A stretch of DNA of 64,000 bases from Sapria himalayana (Eukaryota; Streptophyta; Magnoliopsida; Malpighiales; Rafflesiaceae): positions 309,668 through 373,667 of the forward strand of contig JAREIK010012400.1 in the NCBI GenBank assembly GCA_029783825.1, written 5' to 3'. This document shows, piece by piece, positions 28,901-40,720 of the stretch (positions are counted from its first letter, which is position 1; each line of letters opens with the position of its first letter). The translations under genes and the position numbers were made by a program. The notes beneath the pieces were generated by a model. That model searched no databases, was not told the DNA's origin, and saw only the letters and a list, made by a program, of their open reading frames with translations.

Positions 28901-31900
28901 GTATAATAGTTTAATGGTTTAAGTATTTATAGGTTTTTTTCGTTTAGGAGTATAGTGTTTTATGTTTTTAGGCATTTAGTGGTTTATAGGTATTATTTAA
29001 ATAATAAATTAACAATAAAAAAATTTGCAATTTTTTATCATTTTCATAGGTTATAACCTTTGAAAATATAATAATATTTAAAATTTTTTGAAATGTGAAT
29101 AAAATCATTAGTTATATTAATATTAATAATTATATATCATTTAAATTCAATTTAAACAATTTTATTGATTGATATATTAATAATGATCAAAAATTAAATT
29201 AATAAACTATTAATAATAAGATAGAGATTAATTAATAAACTATTTATAGATATTATAATTATGATTTATTATATCGGTTATATAGGTTTAATGCTCTATG
29301 TATTTATGGGGTTTTGGGGTTTAGGAGCCTATAGATTTAAAAGTTTAAGTATTTAGTGATTTATAATTTTTATTTAAATAATAAATATATAAAAAATTAT
29401 TTTTGAGATTTTTTATCATTTTAGAAGGTTATAACCTTTGAAAATATAATAATTTTTAAATTTTTTTTCAAAAGTAAAAATAATATTTAATTATAATAAT
29501 ATTAATAATTATAAAACATTAAAATTCAATATAAGTAATTTTATTGATAGATATTATAATAATGATCAAAAAATAAATTAATAAACTATAATTAATAAGA
29601 TTGATAGTTATTAAAATATAATTTAAAAACCTATATACAATGATTCAAAATCAAAGTAAGATATATTACTAAATAATAATTTTTTATTTTTAAATTTTTA
29701 CTTCTTTTTATAAGCTTATATTTTTTTTTGAATAAAAAATAAATTATTAAAATTATATTTATCTCACTCATTATTTACATTGTAATTAACATTTCTATAA
29801 AAAATAAACTAATAAATAATTAAAAAGAATATTTAAAATTATAATAAATACAAATTAAAATGAGATTTGTGATTTATTATATATGGAATACCAGTTTATT
29901 GGTTTGATTATTTAGGAATTTTGTTGTTTAGGAGTTTAGCAATTTATGTTTTTGGGCATATTGTGGTTTATAGGATTTACTTAAATAATAAAAATAAAAA
30001 TTTTTTATTTTAGATTTTTTTTTGATTTTCAATGGTTATAACCTTTTAAAATATGATAATTTTTAAAATTTTTTGAAATGTGAATACCATGTATACATAT
30101 ATTAATCTTACTAATTATATATCAAATAAATTGAATATAAACAATTTTAATGATAGATATTATAATAATGATCAAAAATTAAATTAATAAACTATTAATA
30201 AAAATATAAATTTTAATTAAACTATATTTACATGACGCAAAATGATTGAAAATCAAATCAAAATATATTACTAATTAATAATTTTTAATTTTTAAATTAT
30301 TCATTCTTTTTATAAGCTTATATTTTTTTTAATCTATTATTTAAATAATGTTTGTCTCGCTCGAAATTTATTTTCTAATTAATTTTTGTAAAAAATTAAA
30401 TTATAAATAATTAAATTAAATATTTAAAATTATTATAAATAGTCATAAAAATGAGGTTTATTATTCATTAAGTAGTATATAGATTTTAAATGGTTTATGT
30501 ATTTAGGGGTTTCGTAGTTTATGAGCTTACTGATTTAAGTAAGCAGGCATTTAATGGTCTATAGGCTTTATATAAAAAATGAAATAACAAAAAATTATTT
30601 TTGTTATTTTTTCTCATATTTTCAATGTTATAACCCCTGAAAATATAATAATTTTTAAATTTTTTTCAAATGTAAATACAATATTTATTTATAATAATCA
30701 TACTAATTATATATAATATAAATTTGATATAAACAATTTTATTGAGAGATATTCTAATAATTCTCAAAAAATAAATTAAAATCTATAATGAATAAGATTG
30801 ATATTACTTAAAATATAATATGAAAACCAAAAATGATTCAAAAGCAAAGGAAAATATATTACTAAATTATAATTATTTGTTTTAAATTTTTATTTTATTT
30901 TAAAAAGTTTATCTATATTTTATTGATGAAAAATAATTTATATAAATTATATCTATCTAACTCATAATTTATTTTGTAATTAATATTTATATAAAAATAA
31001 ACAAATGACTAATTAAAATGAATATTATAAATTATAATGAAAACAATATTATTGAGATTTATTATTTATTATTTCGGGTATATTGGTTATATTTAAATTA
31101 GATCTGTCCAATTAAAATTTAATTTGTAATTAAAATTTATATAAAAATAAACTAATAAATAATTAAAATAAAATTAAAAATTATACTGAATACAAATTTA
31201 AATAATATTTATGATTTATTATTAATGTATACTAGTTTAATGGTTTTAGTATTTAGAGGTTTTGTCGTTTAGGAGTTTAGTGATTAATGTTTTTAGGCAT
31301 TTAGTAGTTTATAGGTATTATTTATATAATTAAATAACAAAAAAAAATTTGTACTTGTTTCTCATTTTCTTATGTTATAACCTTTGAAAATATAATAATA
31401 TTTAAAATTTTTTGAAATGTGAATATAATATTTAGTTATAATAATATTAATAATTATATATCATATAAATTCAATATAAACAATTGTATTGATAGATAAT
31501 ATAATAATGATCAAAATTAAAATAATAAATTATTAATAATAAGATAGATATTAATTAATAAACTATTGATATATATTATAATTATCATTTATTTATAGAT
31601 TATATAGGTTTTATGCTTTAAGTATTTAGGGGGTTTTGGGGTTTAGGAGTCTATATATTTAAATGTTTAGGTATTTAGTGATTTATAATTTTTATTTAAA
31701 TAATAAAATTATAAAAAAATTATTCTTGTAATTTTTTAACATTTTTGAAGGTTATAACCTTTGAAAATATAAAAATTTATAAATTTTTTTCAAAAGTAAA
31801 AATAATATTTAGTTATAATAATATTAATAATTATAAAACATTAAAATTCAATATACGTAATTTTATTGATAGATATTATAATAATAATTATAAAATAAAT

Positions 31901-34900
31901 TAATAAACTATTATTAATAAGATTGATATTAATTAAAATATAATTTAAAAGCCTATATTCAATGATTCAAAATCAAAGTAAAATATATTACTAAATAATA
32001 ATTTTTTGTTTTTAAATTTTTACATCTTTTTATAAGCTTATATTTTTTTTTGAATAAAAAATAAATAATTAAAATTATATTTGTATCACTCATTATTTAT
32101 TTTGTAATTAACATTTCTATAAAAAATAAACTAATAAATAATTAAAATGAATATTTAAAAGTATAATGAATACAAATTAAAATGAGATTTGTGATTTATT
32201 ATATATGGTATACCAGTTTATTGGTTTGATTATTTAGAAGTTTTGTTGTTTAGGAGTTTAGCAATTTAAGATTTTGGGCATATTGTCGTTTATAGCTTTT
32301 ACTTAAATAATAAAAATAATAAAAATTTTAGATTTTTTCTGATTTTCAAAGGTTATAAACTTTGAAAATAAGATAATTTCTAATTTTTTGAAATGTGAAT
32401 ACCTTGTAGAATTATATTAATCTTTCTGATTATATATCATATATATTTAATATAAACAATTTTAATGATAGATATTATAATAATGATCAAAAATTAAATT
32501 AATAAACTATTACTAAAAATATAAATTTTAATTGAAATATATTTACATGACGCAAAATGATTCAAAATCAAATCAAAATATATTACTAAATAATAATATT
32601 TAATTTTTAAAATTTTCCTTCTTTTTATAAGCTTATATTTTTTAAAAAAAATCAATTATTTAAATAATGTTTGTCTCACTCGAAATTTATTTTGTAACAA
32701 ATTTTTTTAAAATATTAAACTATAAATAATTAAATTTAATATTTAAAATTATAATAAATAGACATAAAAATGAGATTTATTATTCATTAAGTAGTATATA
32801 TTGTTAAAAGGTTTATGTATTTAGGGGTTTCGGGGTTTATTAGCTTACTGATTTAAGTAAGGAGGCATTATTGGTCTATATGCTTTATTTAAAAAATGAA
32901 ATAAAAAAAAAATTATTTTTATTATTTTTTATCATATTTTCAAGGTTATAACGATTGAAAATATGATAATTTTTAAATTTTTTTAAAGAGAGAATAGAAT
33001 ATTTATTTATAATAATCATAATAATTATATATAATATAAATTCAATATAACAATTTTATTGATAGATATTCTAATAATTCTCAAAAAATAATTAAAAATC
33101 TATAATGAATAATATTCATATTACTTAAAATATAATATGAAAACCTAAAATGATTCAAAATCAAAGGAAAATGTATTACTAAATAATAATTATTTTTTTG
33201 AAATTTTTTATTATTTTAAAAAGTTTATCTATATTTTATTGATGAAAAATAATTATATATATTATATCTATCTAACTCATAATTTATTTTGTAATTAATA
33301 TTTATATAAAAATAAACAAATTAATAATTAAAATGAATATTTTAAATTATAATGAAAACAATAATATTGAGATTTATTATTTATTATTTAGGGTATACTG
33401 GTTTAATTTAAATTAGATCTGTCTCACTGATAATTTAATTTGTAATTAATATTTCTATAAAAATAAACTGATAAATAATTAAAATAAAAATTAAAATTAT
33501 ACTGAATACAAATTTAAATGATATTTATGATTTATTATTAATGTAAACTAGTTTAATGGTTTAAGTATTTAGAGGTTTTATCATTTATGAGTTTAGTGAT
33601 TTAAGTGTTTAGCCATTTAGTGGTTTATAGGTATTATTTAAATAATAAAATAACAAAAAAAATTTGCAATTTTTTATCATTTTCATAGGTTATAACCTAT
33701 GAAAATATAATAATATTTAAAATTTTTTGAAATGTGAATACAATCTCTAGTTATATTAATATTAATAATTATATATCATTTAAATTCAATTTAAACAATT
33801 TTATTGATAAATATATTAATAATGATCAAAAATTAAATTAATAAACTATTAATAATAAGATAGAGATTAATTAATAAACTATTGATAGATATTTTAATTA
33901 TCATTTATTATATAGGTTATATGGGTATAATGCTTTAAGTATTTAGGGGGTTTTGGGGTTTAGGAGTCTATATATTTAAATGTTTAGATATTTTGTGATT
34001 TATAATTTTTATTTATATAATAAAAATATAAAAAATTATTTTGGAGATTTTTTATCATTTTTGAAGGTTATAACCTTTGAAAATATAATAATTTTAAAAT
34101 TTTTTTTCAAAAGTAAAAATAATATTTAGTTATTATAATATTAATAATTATAAAATATTAAAATTCAAAATAAGTAATTTTATTGATAGATAGTATAATA
34201 ATGATCAAAAAATAAATTAATAAACTATTATTAAAAAGATTGATAGTAATTAAAATATAAGTTAAAAACCTATATACAATGATTCAAAATCAAAGTAAAA
34301 TATATTACTAAATAATAATTTTCTATTTTAAATTCTTACACTTTTTTATAAGCTTATATTTTTTTTTGAATAAAAAATAAATTATTAAAATTATATTTGT
34401 CTCACTCATTATTTACTTTGTAATTAACATTTCAATAAAAAATAAAATAATAATTAATTAAAATGAATATTTAAAATTATAATGAATACAAATTAAAATG
34501 AGATTTGTGATTTATTATATATGGAATACCGGTTTATTGGTTTAGGAGTTTAGCAATTTATGTTTTTCGGCATATTGTGGTTTATAGATTTTACTTAAAT
34601 AATAAAAATAAAATTTTTTTTTTAAAATTTTTCTGATTTTCAAATGATATATCCTTTGAAGATATTATAATTTTTAATATTTTTTGAAATGTGAATACCA
34701 TGTATAATTATATTAATCTTACTAATTATATATCATATAAATTCAATATAAACAATTTTATTGATAGATATTATAATAATGATCAAAAATTAAATTAATA
34801 AACTATTAATAAAAATATAAATTTTAATTAAAATATATTTACATGACGCAAAATGATTCAAAATAAAATCAAGATATTTTAGTAAATAATAATATTTAAT

Positions 34901-35084
34901 TTTTAAATTTATCCTTCATTTTATAAGCTCATATTTTTTTTTATTAAAAATCAATTATTTAAATAATGTTTGTCCTGCTCGAAATTTATTTTGTAATTAA
35001 TTTTTGTAAAAAATTAAACTATAAAAAATTAAACTATAATAATTTAAATTGAATATTTAAAATTATAATAAATAGACATAAAAA

Positions 35085-35180
35085 TGAGATTTATTATTAA
35101 TTAAATAGTATATAGGATTAATAAATTCAATATATAATAATCATAATAATTATAATCGATAATAATTATATATAATATAA
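35085..35180 (+). repeat. Internally deleted D subunit
   Basis: After the D spacer (AAAATGAGATTTATTATT, then a remnant of the AGTAGTATATAG phrase near 35107) the text jumps at about 35118 to the body of D. The 8-mer block, hairpin and palindrome are lost. Around the join the phrase ATAATCATAATAATTATA is partly duplicated (35137-35175). About 250 bp are missing relative to other D copies. Confidence 0.7.
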
Positions 35181-35754
35181 ATTTAATATAATCGATTTTA
35201 TTTATAGATATTCTAATAAATCTAAAAAAATAAATTAAAAATCTATAATGAATATGATTCATATTACTTAAAATATAATATGAAAACCTAAAATGATTCA
35301 AAAGCAAAGGAAAATGTATTACTAAATAATAATTATTTGATTTGAAATTTTTTTTTCTTTTAAAAAGTTTATCTATACTTTTTGGATTAAAAATAATTTA
35401 TATAAATTATATCTATCTAACTCATAATTTATTTTGTAATTAATATTTATATAAAAATAATCAAATGACTAATTAAAATGAATATTTTAAATTATAATGA
35501 AAACAATAATATGAAGATTTATTATTTATTTTTTCTGGTATACTTGTTTAATTTAAATTAGATTTGTTTAATTAAAATTTAATCTGTAATTAATATTTCT
35601 ATAAAAATAAACTAATAAATAATTAAAATAAAATTAAAAATTATACTGAATACAAATTTAAATGATATTTATGATATATTATTAATGTATACTAGTTTAA
35701 TGTTTTAAGTATTTAGAGGTTTTGTCATTTAGGAGTTTAGTGATTTATGTTTTT

Positions 35755-35800
35755 AGGCATATCAATAATTATATAGATTAATATAAACTATTTTATTGAT
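35755..35800 (+). repeat. Internally deleted A subunit next to the LINE
   Basis: The A block stops after TTTAGGCA at about 35760 and continues as TATCAATAATTATATAGATT. The end of the block, the palindrome and part of the body are missing. The remaining A tail runs on to the LINE target site. This lies within 150 bp of the insertion, but the join itself shows no LINE sequence. Confidence 0.7.
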
Positions 35801-35881
35801 AGATATATCAATAATGATCAAAAATTAAATTAATAAACTATTAATAATAAGATTGATATTAATTAATAAATTATTGATAGA

Positions 35882-35898
35882 TATTATAATTATCATTT
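35882..35898. repeat. Target-site duplication, left copy
   Basis: TATTATAATTATCATTT, 17 bp, identical to the copy at 42167-42183. Removing the LINE and one copy gives the ordinary A-to-B junction seen elsewhere, for example near 33890-33920. The element therefore landed in pre-existing satellite. Confidence 0.92.
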
Positions 35899-35921
35899 TT
35901 TTAAAAAAAATTTGTTTTATT
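35899..35921 (-). other. LINE 3' end: A-rich tail and AATAAA motif
   Basis: In LINE sense the element ends GATTATAATAAAACAAA, eight T, then four A that merge with three A of the target site. AATAAA reads on the minus strand at 35921-35916, close enough to the end to act as a polyadenylation signal. The tail is short and interrupted by T, unlike a fresh long poly(A). Confidence 0.7.
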
Positions 35922-36806
35922 ATAATCAAAGCCCTCTCTTTTGGGGGAGGAATACCATTTTTACAAACTATACTTTACCCTTTCCCCTTTTACACCCATC
36001 CTTTAATCTACAAATAAAATAAAACATGATCAAAATAAGCTTTCAATGCATTTTTGGTATTTGCTCTTTATTAAATCTGCTGGAGATTGCTGTTTGCGTG
36101 GAGTTATTCTAGTGGTTGTATCATCCTGTCTTCTATTCTGGATCCTTTCAAATCTTATATGTTGTCCATCTTTGCAGCTTTAATTTTCTAGCCCAAGAAA
36201 GCTCTAAAAACCGGCTCTAATACATACTTATACAGGGCATGCAGATCCTTTATACATACTCAACAGAGAGCTTCAACAATTCTAGTCTTTAGGTATTTCC
36301 AGACTTTAAATCTGCCAAAAAGATAATTCTACATTTTCCAGGTTATTTCTTACCCTCTTGAATAAAGAATTTTGATCGCATGAGTGTCTCATTGCTTTCT
36401 CCTTTTTTCCAGCTTCCATACTCAACAGCCTTTCCTTATTGAGTTCTCCTTTAGAAGACAGATTTTTTTTAACAGACACAAATCAAATAGAAAACACGCA
36501 CAAAAACAAACAAACAGAAGTATAAACATCCAGCAGCCATCTTTTTATCAGCTATATTATTGCCTTCCTCCACCTTGCATCTGTTTAACAAAGAGAAAAA
36601 CAAGAAAAAACAAGAACAACATAGTCATATTCGTACAATCCACTTATTCACATTCCTTTTTCCAAGTCCATTACAGCTATTGCTTTTTTCTTCCTGTACT
36701 TGGATCTGTTTGACTACAAAACACACACTAGTACAATACTTATAGCCACATATATCTAAACCCTTTAGTCCACCCCACAGGACCAGGGTGGATATTCAGG
36801 TTAAGG
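35911..36806 (-). other. LINE 3' untranslated region
   Basis: About 0.9 kb between the ORF2 stop and the tail. In plus-strand view it contains pyrimidine-rich stretches (for example CCCTCTCTTTTGGGGGAGG near 35932 and CTTCCTCCACC near 36563). The open frames here are short and show no recognisable domain. This is a fairly long 3' UTR for a plant L1. I see no second inserted element in it. Confidence 0.65.
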
Positions 36807-37340
36807 CTATACTTTAATTATTCGAATATATGGATATTCCATCTTATCCATTCTTATTATACCCTTGTATCTATCAGGGATCGAATCCTTTATATATTCT
36901 CCATGTTTATTATTTTTCCCTTCTTTAGCCAGTTTATCAGCTAAAGCATTTTCTTCCCTGTATATATGTTTGATAAAAGTGTTTAACGATAATGCTAGAT
37001 GACCGATCTCTTCTAATTCATCTTCGTATTTCCATAAAGTCTTTTTTTTATTTATCATATCTACCACAATTTTAGAGTCCGACTGAATGTCTATATTTCT
37101 TAGACTTCTAGAGAGACAGGCCCTCAATCCATCTCGTAATGATAAGATTTCTGCATGAAGTGCAGAAGAGGCTTTGTAACTCCTTGAAAAGGAAAAAATG
37201 AGGTGACCTCTAGAATTTCTAATCACTCCTCCTCCTCCTCCTGCTAAGCCTATATTTCTATCAAAACTACCATCAGTATTTAAGGAGAGCCTATCTAATG
37301 GTGGTTTTTCCCACTTAACTCCTATAATTTTTTGTGATCT
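36807..37340 (-). pseudogene. ORF2 C-terminal RNase H domain
   Basis: The text before the first ATG is open back to 37437 and begins the domain with SLNTDGSFDRN, so the domain is longer than the 139-codon frame starting at 37226. The acidic residues of RNase H are all visible: NTDGS, LHAEI, QSDSK and NALADKLA. A glycine run (five Gly from GGA codons near 37226-37240) replaces the usual short GGxGxVxR phrase. This plant-type RNase H at the ORF2 end is one of the main reasons for calling an angiosperm genome. It would remove RNA from the cDNA hybrid. Confidence 0.9.
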
Positions 37341-37436
37341 TTTCTTAGTAACCGTAAGATTCCAAAAATTTAAAATATCATTATTTAGAAAATTAGTCTG
37401 GACTGTTATCGGGCAAGCTTCTGAAGTACTTATTAA

Positions 37437-38500
37437 TTATCTCTTTATAGTTTTCCAGATGTCTTCCACCGACATTCTCTTACCTTCATATCTACTGTTA
37501 TTCCTAGCCTTCAATATACACCAAATAGCAATATGAGGTATATTATTTTTAACCCATTTTTGTAAAGAGTTTCTCGTGTACGCTATATACCATTTTTGAA
37601 GTCTATTTCTAAGAGGGATGCATTCGTGCTTTATACCCATTTCTAATTCTAATCTTCTCCAAATTTCTAAAGCTATCTTTCCTTTTGAAAATAAATGATC
37701 TATCGATTCATTTTCCTGAAAACAACATTCACACCGAGAGGGAAGTTGAATACCTTTCTTTTTTATATTTACATCTATTGGAATAATATTAGAGAGAACT
37801 TTCCATGTGTTAGTTTTAATTTATTGAGAGTTATCATTATTCCAGGTCCATTTAAATAGTGAAAGCTCTTCCTTTCTACTTCTCACTTTATATTTGATGG
37901 TTTCTATAGAGAATTTTCCATCTACACTCAATGTCCATTTCCAGCCACTTTTAGTGAGCTTAGAATATTTTTCTACTATCTCCCTTTGTTTAAGCATTTG
38001 CATCCACACTTGTGAAGCTCTACTCTTTTTTATTTCTGTGTTCGTATCCCCATCTTTGCAATATTTGGCCCATATAAATTCTGCCAATAAACTATTATTT
38101 TGTTTAAGCCTCCACCATCTTTTACAAGCCCAAGCTTTAGCGAGATCATTCAAATCTATAAAACCCAGCCCTGCTTCCTGTTTTGGAAAACATAGATCTT
38201 TCCATTTTTTCCAGTGAAGCTTACTATTTACCTTTATATGTCCCCCACAGAAAATAAGCCATTTCTTTTTCAATTCTTTTTTTTATCAAGGGCTGGTACT
38301 TGAGTGATCATTAGGTTTTGCATGACTATGCTTTGAAGTACATGTGTGATTAAGGTTATCCTGCCGCTCATAGATAGCATTTCAACTTTCCATCCTGCAA
38401 TTTTATTTTTGATCTTTTTGAGTAAGAATTCAAAGTATTCTGACTTAACTTTTCCTACATATAAAGGGCATCCCAGATATTGAATTGCTACTTTTTTCTA
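37437..38500 (-). pseudogene. ORF2 RT thumb region and zf-RVT domain
   Basis: Downstream of the TAG at 38498 the frame continues with IQYLGCPLYVG and IAGWK.EMLSMSGR, typical of the segment after plant LINE RTs. Frame changes in an A8 and a G5 tract (about 38280 and 38245) lead into GLGFIDLNDLAKAWACKRWW. After the stop at 37821 the zf-RVT motif follows, with CECCFQENESIDHLF, then KGKIALEIW where a third Cys would be expected before the Lys, and then WYIAYTRNSLQKW to the stop at 37437. Confidence 0.85.
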
Positions 38501-39530
38501 CGAGAAACCTGTTATACTCTGTACTCTATTTCCTAAACTCATAGGAGCTTTTTTAGCTATCATAAAATGACACTTTTTGCTGTTTATTTTTTGACCCGTT
38601 TCTTCCTCCATTACTCTCAACAAACTCATCAGGTTTTGAAGGGATCTAGCACTACCATTAGTGAAGATTACCACATCATCTGCATATGCAAGACAACTCA
38701 CCAGGGGAGTACCTTTCGGTTGGCTAAAGGCACCTATTTCACCTGTGCAAATTTTGTCTTTGAGATTGATAATAAAGAGCTCTAAATAAATATTAAAGAG
38801 TGAGTGAGAAAGAGGGTCACCTTGTCTTAGTCCTCTAAGCGGCTTAATATCTCTTCCTAGCTCCTCGTTTACTAGAATTTTAATCCATGAGCTTGATATA
38901 CATCTGTATATCAAATCTATTCAGGTCTCCAAGAAACCCATCTTTCTCATGGTGAAACACAGGACATTCCATTCTACTTTATCGAAAGCTTTAGATAAGT
39001 CTAATTTTATTAATACATTATGTCCTCTAACTTTTTTGCCTATATCTTTAATCATTTCTTTAGCAAAGCAAATATTTTCCATTATAAGCCTATTTTTCAT
39101 GAATCCTGATTGCTCTTTCGAAATAATTTTAGGAAGGATAGAAGTTAATCTGTTTTCCAATAATTTAGACAGAATCTTATAAATAGAATTACATAGACTT
39201 ATAGGTCTGAAATCATCTGCCTTTTGTGGATTGTCTATCTTGGGAATAAGCACCATATATGTGCTACTCCATTTCTTGCCTATTTATGCTCCATTAAAAA
39301 TCCAATAAATGGCATTGAGAAGATCAGATTTTATGATAATCCAGCATTTTTGGTAGAACTCATTGTTCCATCTGTCTGGGCACGAGGCACTATTTGGGTC
39401 CAGGCTGAAAACAACCGTTTTAAGCTCTTCTTCATCTGGGAATTTAATAAGGGCATCATTCTTTTTTCTGGTAATATTACAGTCTATTTTATGTATAAGT
39501 TCAACACCTCTCAAGGATGTATCCCCTATA
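38500..39530 (-). pseudogene. ORF2 reverse transcriptase domain
   Basis: RT motifs in order: EELKTVVFSLDPNSA, then a worn SCPDRWN (relatives have G at both changed positions), FRPISLCN, QSGFMKNR, motif A KLDLSKAFDKVEW, motif B LRQGDPLSHSLFNIYLE and motif C YADDVVIFTNG. The three catalytic aspartates of motifs A and C are present. In-frame stops lie at 39284 (before IGKKWSS) and 38921 (before IDLIYRC). Synthesises cDNA from the LINE RNA at the nicked target. Confidence 0.93.
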
Positions 39531-39940
39531 AATTGATTTTCAAAGTATTCATCAAAATGCTTTTTAATTTCTGTGTTATCATCTATCCAGGCATTATTAC
39601 TATTTTTATACCTTTTATTCTTTGTTTCTGTATTCTTATTTTAGCTGCTATTTGAAAAAATTTTGTGTATTTATCTCCTTCTTTTACCCATTTTATTTTA
39701 GCTTTTTGTTTCCAAAAAATTTCCTCCATGAAGAGTTTTAATTTTAGTTCAGCTTGGGATTTACTAAGTGCTTCTCTACTCTCTTTATCTTGAAATATTT
39801 CATGTTCTATCTCTAATTTTTCAGCTTTTTTTCTGCTTTTATTATATTTTTGTTTATATTACCAAATATATCTCTATTCCATATCTTTAGATGTTTTTTT
39901 AATTTATTTAGTTTCATATTCCAGACTTGTGCCGGATTAC
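39530..39940 (-). pseudogene. ORF2 endonuclease-RT linker, out of frame
   Basis: In the next frame from about 39940 to 39600 the text reads as a Lys/Glu-rich helical linker (KLNKLKKHLKIWN, then an AEKKAEKLEIEHE-like stretch), as expected between endonuclease and RT in plant LINEs. A TAG closes it near 39590. The original frame resumes with AWIDDNTEIKKHF and continues into the RT. The two shifts compensate, so the RT is in the endonuclease frame. Confidence 0.75.
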
Positions 39941-40720
39941 CTGAGACTTCCAGAGACCAAGACTCTTAACCATATTTATGAATGTATGATGCAAGCACCA
40001 AGCATTCTGAAATTTAAAAGGTTTACTCAAGAATTTGGTCTGCTCTAAGGTAATTAACAATGGATTGTGATCCGAGCATGTTCTATTTAAATGTCTCACA
40101 GCGGTAGATCCATAACTTTCTAACCATTTCACATCGTATAAAACTCTATCTAGTCTTGCCCATATAGTGACTTTATTTTTCTTGTTATTGCACCAGGTAT
40201 ATTGTGGGCCTAAAAAGTTAGCTTCAATCAAACAGGCCTTTGATATAGCCTCATTAAAGTGTGAAATGGCACTAGTGCTGGGGGAATTACCTCCTTTTTT
40301 CTCACTGGCGTTTATTATTATGTTAAAATCACCTCCTATTATCCATGGTTTGTTCAAACTTGATATTTTGGCCATACTATTCCAAAGCTCCTTTCTACCT
40401 TCTTTAGTATATTTAGCACATAATACCGAGATTACTTCATCTCGAGCATTATCTAGACTAAAATTGATTATTTGATCTGTTTCCTCCAATATATTTATAT
40501 TAAATTTATTTTTCCAGAATACCCAAATTTTACTATTATTATTAGAAAATTCATTCTCAAAGCCCAGGACTCCTTTGTAATGATCTATTTGAACCTTATT
40601 CACCATAGGTTCAGCAAGCATTATAAGAGAAGAATTATATAATTTTATCATTTTTTTAATTCTTTTTATTGTGGAAGGGTTTGCAATACCCCTAACATTC
40701 CAGTAAAAGAATTTAAACAT
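39940..40720 (-). pseudogene. ORF2 endonuclease domain (APE-like)
   Basis: About 260 residues without interruption. Family motifs are visible in order: FYWNVRG near residue 5, LAEP near 35, GGDFN near 140, RLDRVL near 200 and SDHNP near 225. These are the metal-binding and catalytic motifs of apurinic-endonuclease-like LINE nucleases, which nick the target strand to prime reverse transcription. All look intact. The frame then breaks near 39940, just before the linker to the RT, and stops at 39914. Confidence 0.9.
40713..40720 (-). promoter_or_regulatory. ORF1 stop / ORF2 start overlap
   Basis: On the minus strand ATGTTTAA contains the ORF2 start ATG (40720-40718) and, one base later and in another frame, the ORF1 stop TAA (40715-40713). 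Such an overlap suggests that ORF2 was translated by termination-coupled reinitiation. The arrangement is seen; the mechanism is inferred. Confidence 0.7.

Larger units (their letters stand above)
16230..35898 (+). repeat. Satellite array, plus orientation, middle segment
   Basis: Palindrome cores or remnants start at A 16773, B 17149 (shortened), C 17753, D 18349; C 19100, D 19693; A 20442, B 20787, C 21365, D 21965; A 22722, B 23093, C 23673, D 24272; A 25020, B 25399, D 25996; A 26744, B 27120, C 27721, D 28304; A 29049, B 29427, C 30034, D 30626; A 31373, B 31750, C 32351, D 32944; A 33688, B 34066, C 34645. Then come a D and an A that have lost their palindromes (35.1 and 35.76 kb), and the LINE inside the start of B. 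A-to-A periods of normal copies are 2280-2324 bp. Confidence 0.92.
36807..40720 (-). pseudogene. LINE ORF2 polyprotein (endonuclease, RT, zf-RVT, RNase H), degenerate
   Basis: About 1300 codons. The chosen start is the ATG at 40720, which opens directly on the endonuclease (MFKFFYWNVRG); an in-frame ATG at 40765 would add 15 residues inside ORF1 and is less likely. Nonsense codons are at 39284 (TAA, position usually Gln), 38921 (TGA, where relatives have Trp), 38498 (TAG), 37821 (TAA) and 37437 (TAA). Frameshifts lie near 39940 and 39600, which cancel each other, and near 38280 and 38245, in an A8 and a G5 tract. The domain order is that of angiosperm L1. Several nonsense codons fit C-to-T change on one or the other strand, as expected for a methylated, silenced copy. 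Confidence 0.92.

Noticed and set aside
35755..35898. Damage in the A subunit beside the LINE as a result of the insertion
   Set aside because: The target duplication is perfect and lies 120 bp from the A deletion join; similar A deletions occur at 48.65 and 58.93 kb without any LINE.
36384..36745. Two overlapping frames on the plus strand in the LINE 3' region (up to 109 codons)
   Set aside because: They are antisense to the LINE, show low-complexity Ser/Phe/Gln composition and match no domain; shadows of the 3' UTR.
37894..38217. Plus-strand frames opposite LINE ORF2 and ORF1 (for example 37894-38217, 39224-39655, 40747-41091, 41317-41652)
   Set aside because: Each lies antisense to a clearly recognised LINE domain on the minus strand, so they are shadow frames.
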